Source of the DNA: Bradyrhizobium guangzhouense
GTDB lineage: Bacteria; Pseudomonadota; Alphaproteobacteria; Rhizobiales; Xanthobacteraceae
NCBI RefSeq assembly: GCF_004114955.1
Contig: NZ_CP030053.1
Location: forward strand, 496,001 to 560,000
Reading direction: 5' to 3'
Length of the DNA stretch: 64,000 nucleotides
A program made the translations under genes and the position numbers. Positions 46,141 through 54,967 of this stretch are shown here, piece after piece (the stretch's first letter is position 1; each line of letters begins with the position of its first letter). The notes beneath the pieces are model-generated. The model had not been told where the DNA came from and did no database searches. It was given only the letters and a program-made list of their open reading frames with translations.

Positions 46141-46371
46141 ATGGTGGACGTACCAAGACAGGGAGGCTCTCTGTCGGGGCTGACTGAAGCGGAAGCCAAG
46201 GAATTCCACAGCATCTTCATGACGAGCTTTGTGATCTTCACGGTGATCGCGATCATCGCGCACATTCTCGCCTGGATGTGGCGTCCCTGGTTGCCGGGCC
46301 CCGGTGGGTATAAGGCGGCGATGGATGGAGCAATCCACTACGCCAGCATCGTTGGCTCCTACCTGACCTAG
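46141..46371 (+). CDS. pufB: Light-harvesting 1 beta chain
   Basis: A 76-aa LH1 beta polypeptide. The N-terminal [19 protein letters not shown], membrane helix and bacteriochlorophyll-ligating His in [16 protein letters not shown] are standard. The C-terminal 20 residues ([21 protein letters not shown]) are longer than in Rhodobacter. A perfect AGGAGGT lies upstream. Confidence 0.97.
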   Translation: MVDVPRQGGSLSGLTEAEAKEFHSIFMTSFVIFTVIAIIAHILAWMWRPWLPGPGGYKAAMDGAIHYASIVGSYLT

Positions 46372-46385
46372 AGAAGGAGAAGACT

Positions 46386-46574
46386 ATGTGGCGCTTGTGG
46401 TTGTTGTTCGATCCGCGAAGGACGCTGGTTGCCCTGTTCACGTTCCTGTTCGGACTGGCATTGGTGATTCACTTCATCCTGCTCAGCACGAACCGGTTCA
46501 ATTGGCTGGAAGGACCTCGTCCGGCGAAGACGTCGTCGATTTCCGAACCGGCGACCCCGCTGAAGCTCGGCTAG
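46386..46574 (+). CDS. pufA: Light-harvesting 1 alpha chain
   Basis: A 62-aa LH1 alpha polypeptide: [21 protein letters not shown], the bacteriochlorophyll His in [16 protein letters not shown], and a polar C-terminus. AGAAGGAGAAG precedes the ATG. It is 14 bases behind pufB. Confidence 0.97.
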   Translation: MWRLWLLFDPRRTLVALFTFLFGLALVIHFILLSTNRFNWLEGPRPAKTSSISEPATPLKLG

Positions 46575-46590
46575 GGCTCGATACCTGGAA

Positions 46591-46626
46591 GCGGGCGAAT
46601 TCGGTCGACAGAACCGGTTCGCCCGC
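46591..46626 (+). terminator. Intercistronic hairpin between pufA and pufL
   Basis: Nine-base perfect arms GCGGGCGAA and TTCGCCCGC enclose an 18-base loop with a further CGGT/ACCG pairing. In purple bacteria a hairpin here protects the pufBA 3' end and sets the LH1 to reaction-centre ratio. It has no T-run, so it is a processing/stability element rather than a full terminator. Confidence 0.8.
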
Positions 46627-46675
46627 TCCCAATTCCGATACGAGGCAGCATCGACAAGCACCGGAGGAATGACCG

Positions 46676-47521
46676 ATGGCCATGCTCAGCTTTGAACGCA
46701 AATACCGCGTCCGTGGCGGGACGCTGATCGGTGGTGATCTCTTCGATTTCTGGGTTGGCCCGTTCTATGTCGGTTTCTTTGGAGTGACGACGATATTCTT
46801 CACCTTTGTCGGGGTGTCGCTCATTCTGTATGCGGCATCATTGGGACCGACGTGGAATATCTGGCAGATCAGCATCAATCCGCCGGATGCCCAATATGGC
46901 TTGTCATTCGCGCCCCTTGCGGAGGGCGGCTTCTGGCAACTCATCACCGTTTGCGCGCTCGGCGCGTTCGTTTCCTGGGCCCTGCGCGAAGTCGAGATCT
47001 GCCGAAAGCTTGCTATCGGCTATCACGTGCCGGTCGCGTTCAGCTTCGCGATCCTGGCCTATTTCACGCTCGAGGTGATCCGTCCCGTGCTGATGGGCTC
47101 ATGGAGCTACGCCTTCCCTTACGGGATCATCACGCATCTCGATTGGGTTTCGAACACCGGGTACCAGTTCGGAAACTTCCATTACAACCCGGCGCACATG
47201 ATCGCGATCACCTTCTTCTTCACCACTTGCTTTGCGCTTGCGCTGCACGGCTCGCTCATCCTCTCTTCGACAAATCCGGGACGTGGTGAAGTGGTCAAGA
47301 CGCCAGAGCATGAGAATACGATGTTCCGTGATCTGATCGGCTACTCGATCGGCACCCTCGGAATTCACCGCATCGGTTTGTTTCTGGCGCTGTCGGCGGT
47401 CTTCTTCAGCGCGGTGTGCATCGTGATCAGCGGACCCGCATGGCTGCGGCCGGAAGGCGCCTTGTGGTCGGACTGGTGGGAATGGTGGCGCAGCGTGCCG
47501 ATCTGGACGCCGCACGGCTGA
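46676..47521 (+). CDS. pufL: Photosynthetic reaction centre L subunit
   Basis: A 281-aa five-helix subunit binding the special pair, QA-side bacteriopheophytin and QB pocket. [33 protein letters not shown] starts it. The conserved His residues are in [18 protein letters not shown] and [10 protein letters not shown]. Length is standard. Confidence 0.98.
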   Translation: MAMLSFERKYRVRGGTLIGGDLFDFWVGPFYVGFFGVTTIFFTFVGVSLILYAASLGPTWNIWQISINPPDAQYGLSFAPLAEGGFWQLITVCALGAFVSWALREVEICRKLAIGYHVPVAFSFAILAYFTLEVIRPVLMGSWSYAFPYGIITHLDWVSNTGYQFGNFHYNPAHMIAITFFFTTCFALALHGSLILSSTNPGRGEVVKTPEHENTMFRDLIGYSIGTLGIHRIGLFLALSAVFFSAVCIVISGPAWLRPEGALWSDWWEWWRSVPIWTPHG

Positions 47522-47533
47522 ATGGAGATCACA

Positions 47534-48460
47534 ATGGCCGAATATCAGAACATCTTCACGCAGGTTCAGGTGCGCAGCCCCGTCTATCCGGGAATTCCTT
47601 TGCAGCCGGGGATCTGGGAGCGCTTGGGCAAAGGCGGTCACTATTACTGGCTCGGTAAGATCGGCGATTCGCAGATCGGTCCCGTCTATCTCGGCTTCTT
47701 CGGGCTCGCGTCGCTCCTGTCCGGCTTCGCAGCGATCGAGATCATCGGTCTCAACATGCTGGCCTCGGTGAACTGGAGCCCGCTTGAGTTCGTCCGCCAA
47801 TTTCCGTGGCTCGCGCTGCAGCCGCCGGCCCCGGAATATGGGCTGCAGATATTCCCGCCCTTGCAGGAAGGCGGGTGGTGGCTGATGGCCGGCTTCTTCC
47901 TGACGACCTCGATCCTGCTGTGGTGGGTGCGGACCTATCGCCGCGCCCGCGCGCTGGGACTTGGCACTCATGTATCCTGGGCCTTCGCGGCAGCGATCTG
48001 GCTTTATCTCGTGCTCGGCTTCATTAGGCCGATCCTGATGGGAAGCTGGAGCGAGGCGGTGCCTTTCGGGATCTTCCCGCATCTGGACTGGACCAACAAT
48101 TTCTCCATCACGCACGGAAACCTGTTCTACAACCCGTTCCACATGCTTTCGATTGCGTTCCTCTATGGCTCGGCGCTGCTGTTCGCCATGCACGGCGCGA
48201 CCGTGCTCGCCATCAGCCGCTACGGCGGCGAGCGCGAGATTGAGCAGGTCGTCGATCGCGGCACAGCGTTCGAGCGCGGCGCGTTGTTCTGGCGCTGGAC
48301 CATGGGTTTCAACGCCACTGCCGAGTCCATTCATCGCTGGGCTTGGTGGTTCGCGGTGCTTTGCCCCTTGACCGGCGGCATCGGTATCTTACTGTCGGGA
48401 ACGGTCGTCGATAATTGGTTTGACTGGGGCGTGAAGCACGGTCTGGCAATGCCTCGGTAA
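47534..48460 (+). CDS. pufM: Photosynthetic reaction centre M subunit
   Basis: A 308-aa partner of PufL. It begins [16 protein letters not shown] and holds [27 protein letters not shown] and [13 protein letters not shown] with the pigment and iron-binding His residues. GGAG lies six bases before the ATG used; an in-frame ATG at 47522 sits on the pufL stop. No tetrahaem pufC gene follows, unlike in many purple bacteria. Confidence 0.98.
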   Translation: MAEYQNIFTQVQVRSPVYPGIPLQPGIWERLGKGGHYYWLGKIGDSQIGPVYLGFFGLASLLSGFAAIEIIGLNMLASVNWSPLEFVRQFPWLALQPPAPEYGLQIFPPLQEGGWWLMAGFFLTTSILLWWVRTYRRARALGLGTHVSWAFAAAIWLYLVLGFIRPILMGSWSEAVPFGIFPHLDWTNNFSITHGNLFYNPFHMLSIAFLYGSALLFAMHGATVLAISRYGGEREIEQVVDRGTAFERGALFWRWTMGFNATAESIHRWAWWFAVLCPLTGGIGILLSGTVVDNWFDWGVKHGLAMPR

Positions 48461-48482
48461 GCCGCGATGCTGGTGAGATGAC

Positions 48483-49154
48483 ATGCTCGAACGGACTGAT
48501 CGCGCCGGGCTCGATTTGCGCCCGGCGAGCCTGGTAGAGGCGTTGCGGGAGCGGACGCGGGATCTGCATGTTCGGGCAGAACGGTCCGGGATCATCGCCG
48601 ATATTCTGACGGGGCGTTGCACGCGTGAGAGCTACGCACGCCTGCTACGAAGCCTGTTGCCGGTGTATCAGGCGCTTGAGCGGCAATTGACCATGTGTGC
48701 CCGGTCATCGGCGGTTGCCCCGATTGTGTTTCGGGAGCTCGAGCGCGCCGAAGCAATAGCTGCGGATCTGCATCACTTTCCACCAGGCCAGGAAGAGACC
48801 TCGCCGGCAGTGGAACGGTATGTCACCGCGATCATCGCGGCTTCGAAAGGCGACGGCAGCAGGCTGATCGCCCACGCCTATGCGCGCTATCTCGGCGACC
48901 TCAGCGGCGGTCAGATCCTGAGCCGCCTGCTTGCCCGCTCGCTCGATCTTCCGCCTGAAGCACTGACTTTCTATGCTTTCCCCGCAATCTTCGACGTCGT
49001 AGCGTTCAAGTCGGGCTATCGAGCCGCCATCGATCGCGCCGGCGATGAAAGCGAGGATTTCGATGCTGTCGTCGAAGAGGGAGCGCTGGCTTTCGAGTTG
49101 AATATCGAGCTTTCGCTTGCGCTGCAGGCGGATGTCGCCCAAAGCGGTTCCTGA
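48483..49154 (+). CDS. hmuO: Heme oxygenase (biliverdin-producing)
   Basis: A 223-aa heme oxygenase that opens haem to biliverdin, the chromophore of bacteriophytochromes. The haem-ligand His is in LRERTRDLHVRAERSG and the distal-helix signature is YARYLGDLSGGQILSRLLA. It starts 22 bases after pufM on the same strand, so it is likely expressed with the reaction centre. It converges on bphP, the two stops being adjacent. The symbol is by analogy with Bradyrhizobium. Confidence 0.9.
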   Translation: MLERTDRAGLDLRPASLVEALRERTRDLHVRAERSGIIADILTGRCTRESYARLLRSLLPVYQALERQLTMCARSSAVAPIVFRELERAEAIAADLHHFPPGQEETSPAVERYVTAIIAASKGDGSRLIAHAYARYLGDLSGGQILSRLLARSLDLPPEALTFYAFPAIFDVVAFKSGYRAAIDRAGDESEDFDAVVEEGALAFELNIELSLALQADVAQSGS

Positions 49155-51332
49155 TCAGCTGTCCGAATGCGAAGTATGCCAGACCAGATGCTCGAGAATG
49201 TCGAGCGTCCGGCTGGTCGAGCTGCGAATGCTGTCGAGCATCTCGGGCATCCGGCTGATCTCCGCGCCATGCGTGACCTCGAGCGCTGCAAGCTGCGCGT
49301 TTGCCACGGCTGACGCCGCAAGCTCCTGATAGAGCAGGCTGGCGCTCGAATCGAGGCGCAGGCTTGGCCGCCGTGGCCCTTCGATGTCTTCCTGGAATCG
49401 GGTCCGCGCGGATTCCGCCGCCTTGCGGTCGCTGAGATCGGAGAAGATCATCACGAAACCGAGTACGCGGTCGTGCGGGCCGATCACCGGGTCAGCACGC
49501 AGCATCAGCGATCGAGGCTGAGCCCCCTTGTTGTCGATCTGCAATTCACCCCGCCAGCTGCGCTTGTTGCGAAGCATGTCTTCCAGATTGGCGCGGAAGT
49601 CGGCCGGCGAGGTGAAGTAGCTGCCGAGATCGCGAAGGTGAGGCAAGTGGGGATGCGGTGCTCGCAGCTGTTGCTCGAATGCCTCGTTGAGGAGCAGGAT
49701 GCGGCCTTCCACATCGGCGATGATGACGGGTTGTTCGGATTGAGTGACTTGGCGGCTGATCGTCTCGAGCTGATCCTGCGCAATGACCATCCGCACGGTA
49801 CGAAATTGCAGGGCGACGTCCGCGACGGTCTCCCCGATCATACGCGCCGAGGATATCTCGGCCAGAGACCAAGGATCGGATTTGCCTTCCACCAACTGGT
49901 GCCATTGTGCAAAGGAGCGACGCGGCGAAAGATCGGATGGATCATCGCCGATGATTACCGCCTTGAGCGGATCGCCGCCCCAGGTGACTGTGGTCACGCG
50001 TTCCGGTCGGAACCAGATCAGATATTCCCCGGGGCTCGCCGAAAGCGGTACGGCGATGACTCCACTGGCAACCGATCGCAGATCGATGAAAGCTGGCTCG
50101 TCGATCGTCAGCGAAGCCGTGACCAGGTTCTCAGGCCGTGAGCTGGCCCGTTCGGTTCGCTTGCTGTCGAGCCAGGTCCCGATTTCACGAATGCGTTGCG
50201 TCGCAGGTACGTCGCCGGTGGTTGTGACCTGTCCCTCGAACAACAGCGCGGCGCCGGTCGCACCCAGCGGCTGGAGCAATGACTGCGCTCCGTCGAACAG
50301 AGCGGTCTGCCAATCGCCATCGCGCGAAACGGCTTCAATCAATCGCTGCTCGAGCCTGCGGACCACGAGTTCCGATTGGCTCTGCGCGAAGCTTTCGAGC
50401 GCAGCAATCCGGATTGCGCAGGCCTCTGCCAGCGCTTCACACACCGCCCTCATATCGAAAGGAATGAAGCGAGGGGAATAATGATGGCAGGCGATGAGGC
50501 CCCATAGCCGATTGCACACCATCAGGGAGCAGACCAGCGTCGCGCCGACGCCCATATTCTGCAGGTATTTTTGGTGGATCGGGGACATGCTGCGCAGGCA
50601 GCTCAAGGACATGTCGAGGTCCCGGCCGTTCAGCGGCGAGAGGCGTGGCTGCAACGGCACGGGCGTGTAGTTGACGTCCACCAGCAAGCGAACGCGGTTA
50701 CGCTCGTAAAGCTTGCGCGCGATTTGGGGGATGTCCGATGCCGGATACCGGTTGCCGAGGAATGCTTCCAGGTCCTGGCGTCGTCGCTCGGAAAATATCT
50801 CGCCGTGACCTTCCTCGTCAAAGCGGTAGACCATTACGCGATCGTAACCGGTAATATCCTTGAAGATGGCGGCTGTCTCGTCGCAGAGCGCGCGCAGCGA
50901 GGATGAGGAGGTGATGCGATGAAAGGCGCCGTCAAGGGCGGGCGTCGGATCAGCCGACGGAGCGGCGGGTTCGAGCTCCAGCATGAGGCCGCCGTTTGAC
51001 GGTCGATGGATCGTGCAGTCGAACCGCTGTTGCGGGCTGCCAAGGCTGCATCGGACAGTCATCGGCTTCGAATGCAGCGGCCCTCCCAGGTGCGGCAGAA
51101 TCTTCAGCAGAAGATTGCCGTCGAAGTCGGTGAGAGATCGGCCGACGACGGGGCTGATTTTCAGGATGTCGCTCGCGTTGGCACTTGCTTGAATGACAAC
51201 GTTGTCAGGCTCCCGAACGACGAGAAGCGCGCCATGAGGCTGGATCGATCCTGCCAGATGGATTTGCTCGCGCTCGCAATTGGCAAGCGTTGCCTGCCCG
51301 AATGCGGGCGATGCAAGAGGGACCGAGGTCAA
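49155..51332 (-). CDS. bphP: Bacteriophytochrome without a canonical kinase domain
   Basis: A 725-aa red/far-red photoreceptor. Biliverdin attaches to the Cys of TLANCEREQIHLAGSIQPHG (residue 19). PAS (about 20-120), GAF (about 135-310, with PASDIPQIARKLY) and PHY (about 325-500, with the tongue motif PRRSFAQW) form the photosensory core. A second PAS (about 520-635) is followed by about 80 helical residues. No histidine-kinase H-box or ATP-binding motifs are seen, so signalling is presumably by protein contact, probably with the PpsR encoded just upstream. The start is TTG, preceded by AAGGGGGG. Confidence 0.95.
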   Translation of the reverse strand: MTSVPLASPAFGQATLANCEREQIHLAGSIQPHGALLVVREPDNVVIQASANASDILKISPVVGRSLTDFDGNLLLKILPHLGGPLHSKPMTVRCSLGSPQQRFDCTIHRPSNGGLMLELEPAAPSADPTPALDGAFHRITSSSSLRALCDETAAIFKDITGYDRVMVYRFDEEGHGEIFSERRRQDLEAFLGNRYPASDIPQIARKLYERNRVRLLVDVNYTPVPLQPRLSPLNGRDLDMSLSCLRSMSPIHQKYLQNMGVGATLVCSLMVCNRLWGLIACHHYSPRFIPFDMRAVCEALAEACAIRIAALESFAQSQSELVVRRLEQRLIEAVSRDGDWQTALFDGAQSLLQPLGATGAALLFEGQVTTTGDVPATQRIREIGTWLDSKRTERASSRPENLVTASLTIDEPAFIDLRSVASGVIAVPLSASPGEYLIWFRPERVTTVTWGGDPLKAVIIGDDPSDLSPRRSFAQWHQLVEGKSDPWSLAEISSARMIGETVADVALQFRTVRMVIAQDQLETISRQVTQSEQPVIIADVEGRILLLNEAFEQQLRAPHPHLPHLRDLGSYFTSPADFRANLEDMLRNKRSWRGELQIDNKGAQPRSLMLRADPVIGPHDRVLGFVMIFSDLSDRKAAESARTRFQEDIEGPRRPSLRLDSSASLLYQELAASAVANAQLAALEVTHGAEISRMPEMLDSIRSSTSRTLDILEHLVWHTSHSDS

Positions 51333-51355
51333 CTAACCCCCCTTATGTTTCCTCG

Positions 51356-52711
51356 CTACCCGGTGCTATCCGGTTCTTCTTGAAGTTTATACCGGTCGAG
51401 TTTGGCGTAAAGGCTTTGCCGACTCAACCCCAGGATCTCCGCGGCAGTCGTACGATTGCCCTCGGCAAGTTGCAGTGCGGCACGGACGTAGTGTTGTTCG
51501 ACGACCTCGACAGTGCTCTTGACCAGCTTTCGCAGCGGCGTCTTGCCGACCGTCTCATTCATGGACGCCAGCGCCGTGCGGAGGCTGTCGCTTTCCGGGC
51601 TCGACGACAGTCGGCGCGCCACGTTCCGCAGGATCAGCACGATACGGCTGTCGCCGCCATGCTGATAGCCGGATGCGGAAATCTCGATCTCGGTTTCCGT
51701 TCCGAGCTCTCCCAGAACAGTGGTCGACAGCAGGCGAACCACTCCGTGGCGCTGAATGTTGGAAATCAGGACCGGCAGATCGGCGCCGGGCCTGGACAGC
51801 CAGCGACCCAGATTTTCGCCCGTCACCGCTCCGGCGGATCCAATTTCGACGAGCTCGGCGAAGGCGCGATTGGCGCGCTTGACCTCACCGTTGTCGTCGA
51901 TGATCGCAACTGGGTCCGGAAGGCGATCGAGTACGTCCTCGAGGTCTTCCTGCTCCGACACAGCTGCGCCGGTCGATTTCCCGATCGGTGTCATCTGTAA
52001 AAGAAAGACCGGCGTCGATTCCTGGGTCATCAGGGAGCCGCGTACAGTCCATGGAGCGCTTTCCGCGCCGAGATGAACCACGATGCCAGGCGCTTTGCCC
52101 TGATCACGAACCCGGCGCAGCATCAGCTCAATCGGCTCACGGTCTTTCGCTGCAATCTCCTGTAGGAAGTCTCTCCCGACGGGGCCTTCCTTGCGCCGCG
52201 CGGCGCCGGCGAGGGCGGTCGCAGCCGTCCGATTGGCTTCGACAATGCGGAGATCGGCTACTTTTACCAGGAGGACCGCGTCATTGGAGTCTTCGATCAC
52301 CAGCCGATATCGCGTTTCGATCTCGCGGAGCTTCCAATAATCACGCTCGATCGTCTGCTGTGCGGAGATCAGCCGCGCCTGTAGTTCCGCGACCGCTTGC
52401 AGGTTCTTGCCGATCGCAAGCATTCCGGCGCGGCCGCCGAGCAGCACTGTGGTGAACTCCATGGGGAGTTCAAGGCCGCTCGGGAATTTCTGGGTGATCT
52501 GGCGAAACGCCGAGATGCCGGTACGCTGGGTGTCCTGCATCATGCGCTGGATCTTGTCGGAAGCGCCGCCCACGACGTCTGACCACGGACGTCCCACCCA
52601 AGCGTCGATGTTCTCCTTGGACATGGCGGGAGCCAGCGTCACTTCGCGAATGACGCCGTCCATATCGAGAAGCAATGTCACATCGGGTTGGGGAGCATTG
52701 AACTCCGACAT
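51356..52711 (-). CDS. ppsR2: PpsR/CrtJ-type regulator lacking cysteine (PpsR2-like)
   Basis: A 451-aa photosynthesis regulator: N-terminal domain, two PAS domains (roughly 150-250 and 270-370) and a C-terminal Fis-type helix-turn-helix EGNRTTAAEILGLSRQSLYAKLDRY. It has no cysteine at all; at the position of the redox-active Cys in CrtJ it reads VEQHYVRAAL. It starts at ATG (MSEFNAPQ) and ends 23 bases before bphP, so both form one operon. In Bradyrhizobium ORS278 the cysteine-free PpsR2 is linked to BphP; I name it by that analogy. Confidence 0.9.
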   Translation of the reverse strand: MSEFNAPQPDVTLLLDMDGVIREVTLAPAMSKENIDAWVGRPWSDVVGGASDKIQRMMQDTQRTGISAFRQITQKFPSGLELPMEFTTVLLGGRAGMLAIGKNLQAVAELQARLISAQQTIERDYWKLREIETRYRLVIEDSNDAVLLVKVADLRIVEANRTAATALAGAARRKEGPVGRDFLQEIAAKDREPIELMLRRVRDQGKAPGIVVHLGAESAPWTVRGSLMTQESTPVFLLQMTPIGKSTGAAVSEQEDLEDVLDRLPDPVAIIDDNGEVKRANRAFAELVEIGSAGAVTGENLGRWLSRPGADLPVLISNIQRHGVVRLLSTTVLGELGTETEIEISASGYQHGGDSRIVLILRNVARRLSSSPESDSLRTALASMNETVGKTPLRKLVKSTVEVVEQHYVRAALQLAEGNRTTAAEILGLSRQSLYAKLDRYKLQEEPDSTG

Positions 52712-52934
52712 CGCACTCTGCACCCAGGTTCCAATTAACGGATTATAGGCTCAGTCCTCACCGGCCCATTGACAGGGGTCAAGGTGAGCTTGTGTTAACA
52801 CATCACCAGTGGGCCACAGTGACCGTTTGCCCGCCGTCGCCCAAGTGTCAAGCCAAATTTACGCCATCCACGGCCTTCGTGCCTTCTCAATCTGGAGCGG
52901 CGCGTCCGGGAACGATCGCGGCTTTCCGAGATTA

Positions 52935-52982
52935 TTGATGACAAGTATAATTGACAATAATATGTGTTAAATAATCATAACG
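52935..52982 (+). promoter_or_regulatory. TGACA-rich promoter region of the cytochrome c2 gene
   Basis: AT-rich segment with TGACAAG, TTGACA and an exact TGT-N12-ACG (52965-52982), ending 30 bases before the cytochrome gene. TGT-N12-ACG also occurs upstream of bchI and in the aerR-bchF space. The 300-base divergent region 52712-53012 holds no gene. Confidence 0.5.
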
Positions 52983-53012
52983 GTGCATCAAGAATGACCT
53001 TCGGGAGGTAGA

Positions 53013-53474
53013 ATGATGACAGGAAAATTGGCGGCAATCGCAGCTGGCTTCGCGGCATTCGCCGCGCTGGCACCGTCCACGAGCTTCGCTGCAGGCGAGG
53101 GAGCGGGAGGCGACGCTGCAAAGGGAGAGCAGGTTTTCAAGCAATGCATGACCTGTCATCGCATCGGCCCGGAGGCCAAGAACATGGTCGGTCCGGTTTT
53201 GACTGGCGTGATCGGTCGCCAATCGGGAACGGCACCCGGCTTCGCCTATTCCGAGCTCAACAAACACGCGGGAGAGAACGGTCTCGTCTGGAGCGAGGAC
53301 CTGATTTTCGAATATCTGCCCGATCCCAACGCCTTCCTGAAGAAGTTCCTAACTGACAAGGGCAAGGCCGATCTCGCCACTGGCTCGACCAAGATGGTCT
53401 TCAAGCTTGCTAACGAGCAGCAGCGCAAGGACGTCATCGCCTACATCAAGACGTTCTCTCCGGATAAGAAGTAG
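53013..53474 (+). CDS. cycA: Cytochrome c2
   Basis: A 153-aa class I c-type cytochrome with a Sec signal peptide (cut near SFAAG, about residue 26). Haem attaches at CMTCH, the axial Met is in STKMVFKL, and AKNMVGPVLTGVIGRQSG and GFAYSELNK are typical of cytochrome c2/c550. Since no pufC is present, it may reduce the reaction centre directly. GGGAGG precedes the tandem ATGs. Confidence 0.93.
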   Translation: MMTGKLAAIAAGFAAFAALAPSTSFAAGEGAGGDAAKGEQVFKQCMTCHRIGPEAKNMVGPVLTGVIGRQSGTAPGFAYSELNKHAGENGLVWSEDLIFEYLPDPNAFLKKFLTDKGKADLATGSTKMVFKLANEQQRKDVIAYIKTFSPDKK

Positions 53475-53483
53475 CCTCTCTCG

Positions 53484-53762
53484 TCAACGCCAGCGTTGCC
53501 TTAAATCGGCAACGTTGGCGACCCCCGCAAGCGCCAGGCACGCCGTGTACCACGGCCAGGAATAGTCACTCAAAGACAGCCGTAACGCGAGGAGAAGGAG
53601 CGCGCCTGCCACCAGGTTCGGCAGCAATTCCCTGGGAGAAATACCGCGTCGGGTCACGTGCCAGTACAGCGTGATCGCGATGATCTCGGCTGCGACGATC
53701 ACCAAAATCAGATCAACGGCGTGGACCCCGGATAGGAAATCGATCATCGCAGCCGCTTCCAT
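53484..53762 (-). CDS. 92-aa membrane protein behind bchP
   Basis: Three predicted membrane helices (LILVIVAAEIIAITLYW, LLPNLVAGALLLLALRL, WPWYTACLALAGVANVA) with an Arg-rich C-terminus. It begins two bases after the bchP stop and ends the ppsR-bchG-bchP operon. The function is unknown; position suggests a role in pigment or photosystem assembly. Confidence 0.8.
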   Translation of the reverse strand: MEAAAMIDFLSGVHAVDLILVIVAAEIIAITLYWHVTRRGISPRELLPNLVAGALLLLALRLSLSDYSWPWYTACLALAGVANVADLRQRWR

Positions 53763-53764
53763 CG

Positions 53765-54967
53765 TCAGCTCGCGCGAGCGAGGCCCGTCAGATGTGCAAT
53801 GTTCTTGAAGAAGATCCGCACATGTGACAGCGGTCTGGCGCGCACAAGGGCCTTGTTCATGTAGGCATCCCAGGTCAGCTGCTGGACGTCACGGTCCCGA
53901 CAGATGGCGACGAAGCGTTCGCGACGGCTGTCGTTGGTGTACCAATAGCGCTGCATCAGGCCGAGGATCCAGAACACGCCGCCATGCAGGCGCATGAAGC
54001 GTTTGCGTGCATTCTTGAGCTGACGCGCATCGCCCGTCAGCAGGAACTTATGGACCGCATCGGCTGTGAGGCGCCCGCAAGCCATGGCGTAATAGATGCC
54101 TTCGCCGGACGCCGGCGCCACAACGCCGGCGGCGTCGCCCGCCAGCACGACATCCTGGCCGTTGTCCCAGCGCTTGAGAGGTTCGAGCGGGATCGGGGCG
54201 CCTTCGCGCCGGATGGTCGCGGCTTGGTCGAGACCAAGGGTCTGGCGCAATTCGCTTACGGAGCCCCGTAGGGAAAATCCCTTGCAGGCGCTGCCTGTGC
54301 CGATGCTAGTCGTGGCACCATGTGGAAAGATCCAGCTATAGAAGTCCGGCGACAGCTTGCCACGATAGATCACGTCGCAGCGTGTGCCGTCGAAGGGGAT
54401 GCCTCCCTGTTCGGGCGAGCGGACAATCTCGTGATAGGCAAAGACATAGCGAATGTTGTCGGCACCGGGAATGCATTGACGAGCTATCGCCGACAATGCG
54501 CCATCAGCGCCGATCACGGCGCGGGCGCGAATCGAAATCATCTGTGTTGCGCCGTCGGCGTCGCGTCTGTCGCAGACGAGCGTCGCCATGCCGTCTCGGT
54601 CGCGCAGCAACTCCTTGAACGTGCCGGTCTGCCGCTCGGCGCCCGAACGTGCGGCGCGCTGGCGCAACCATTCGTCGAAGACGTCGCGATCGACCATTCC
54701 GACAAAGCCGCCCTCGATCGGCATGTCGACCTGACTATCGGTGGGCGATACCATTCTGGCAGACGAGATTCGCGCGACCAGAAGCTCGTCGGGAATCTCG
54801 AACTCGTCGATCAGCCGCGGCGGGATCGCGCCGCCGCATGGCTTGATTCTCCCGGCACGATCAAGCAGGAGCACATCGTAACCGAGCCGAGCCAGATCAT
54901 TGGCCGCGGTGGCGCCAGCCGGGCCGCCTCCAACGATCGCGACGTCGAATGTCCGGGCTTCGATCAC
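53765..54967 (-). CDS. bchP: Geranylgeranyl reductase
   Basis: A 400-aa flavoprotein that reduces the geranylgeranyl tail to phytyl in bacteriochlorophyll a. It has the FAD fold VAIVGGGPAGATAANDLARLGYD, then DRAGRIKPCGGAIPPRLI and LAGDAAGVVAPASGEGIYYAMACGRL. The start is a GTG overlapping the stop of the upstream transporter-like gene (GTGA). Confidence 0.97.
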   Translation of the reverse strand: MIEARTFDVAIVGGGPAGATAANDLARLGYDVLLLDRAGRIKPCGGAIPPRLIDEFEIPDELLVARISSARMVSPTDSQVDMPIEGGFVGMVDRDVFDEWLRQRAARSGAERQTGTFKELLRDRDGMATLVCDRRDADGATQMISIRARAVIGADGALSAIARQCIPGADNIRYVFAYHEIVRSPEQGGIPFDGTRCDVIYRGKLSPDFYSWIFPHGATTSIGTGSACKGFSLRGSVSELRQTLGLDQAATIRREGAPIPLEPLKRWDNGQDVVLAGDAAGVVAPASGEGIYYAMACGRLTADAVHKFLLTGDARQLKNARKRFMRLHGGVFWILGLMQRYWYTNDSRRERFVAICRDRDVQQLTWDAYMNKALVRARPLSHVRIFFKNIAHLTGLARAS

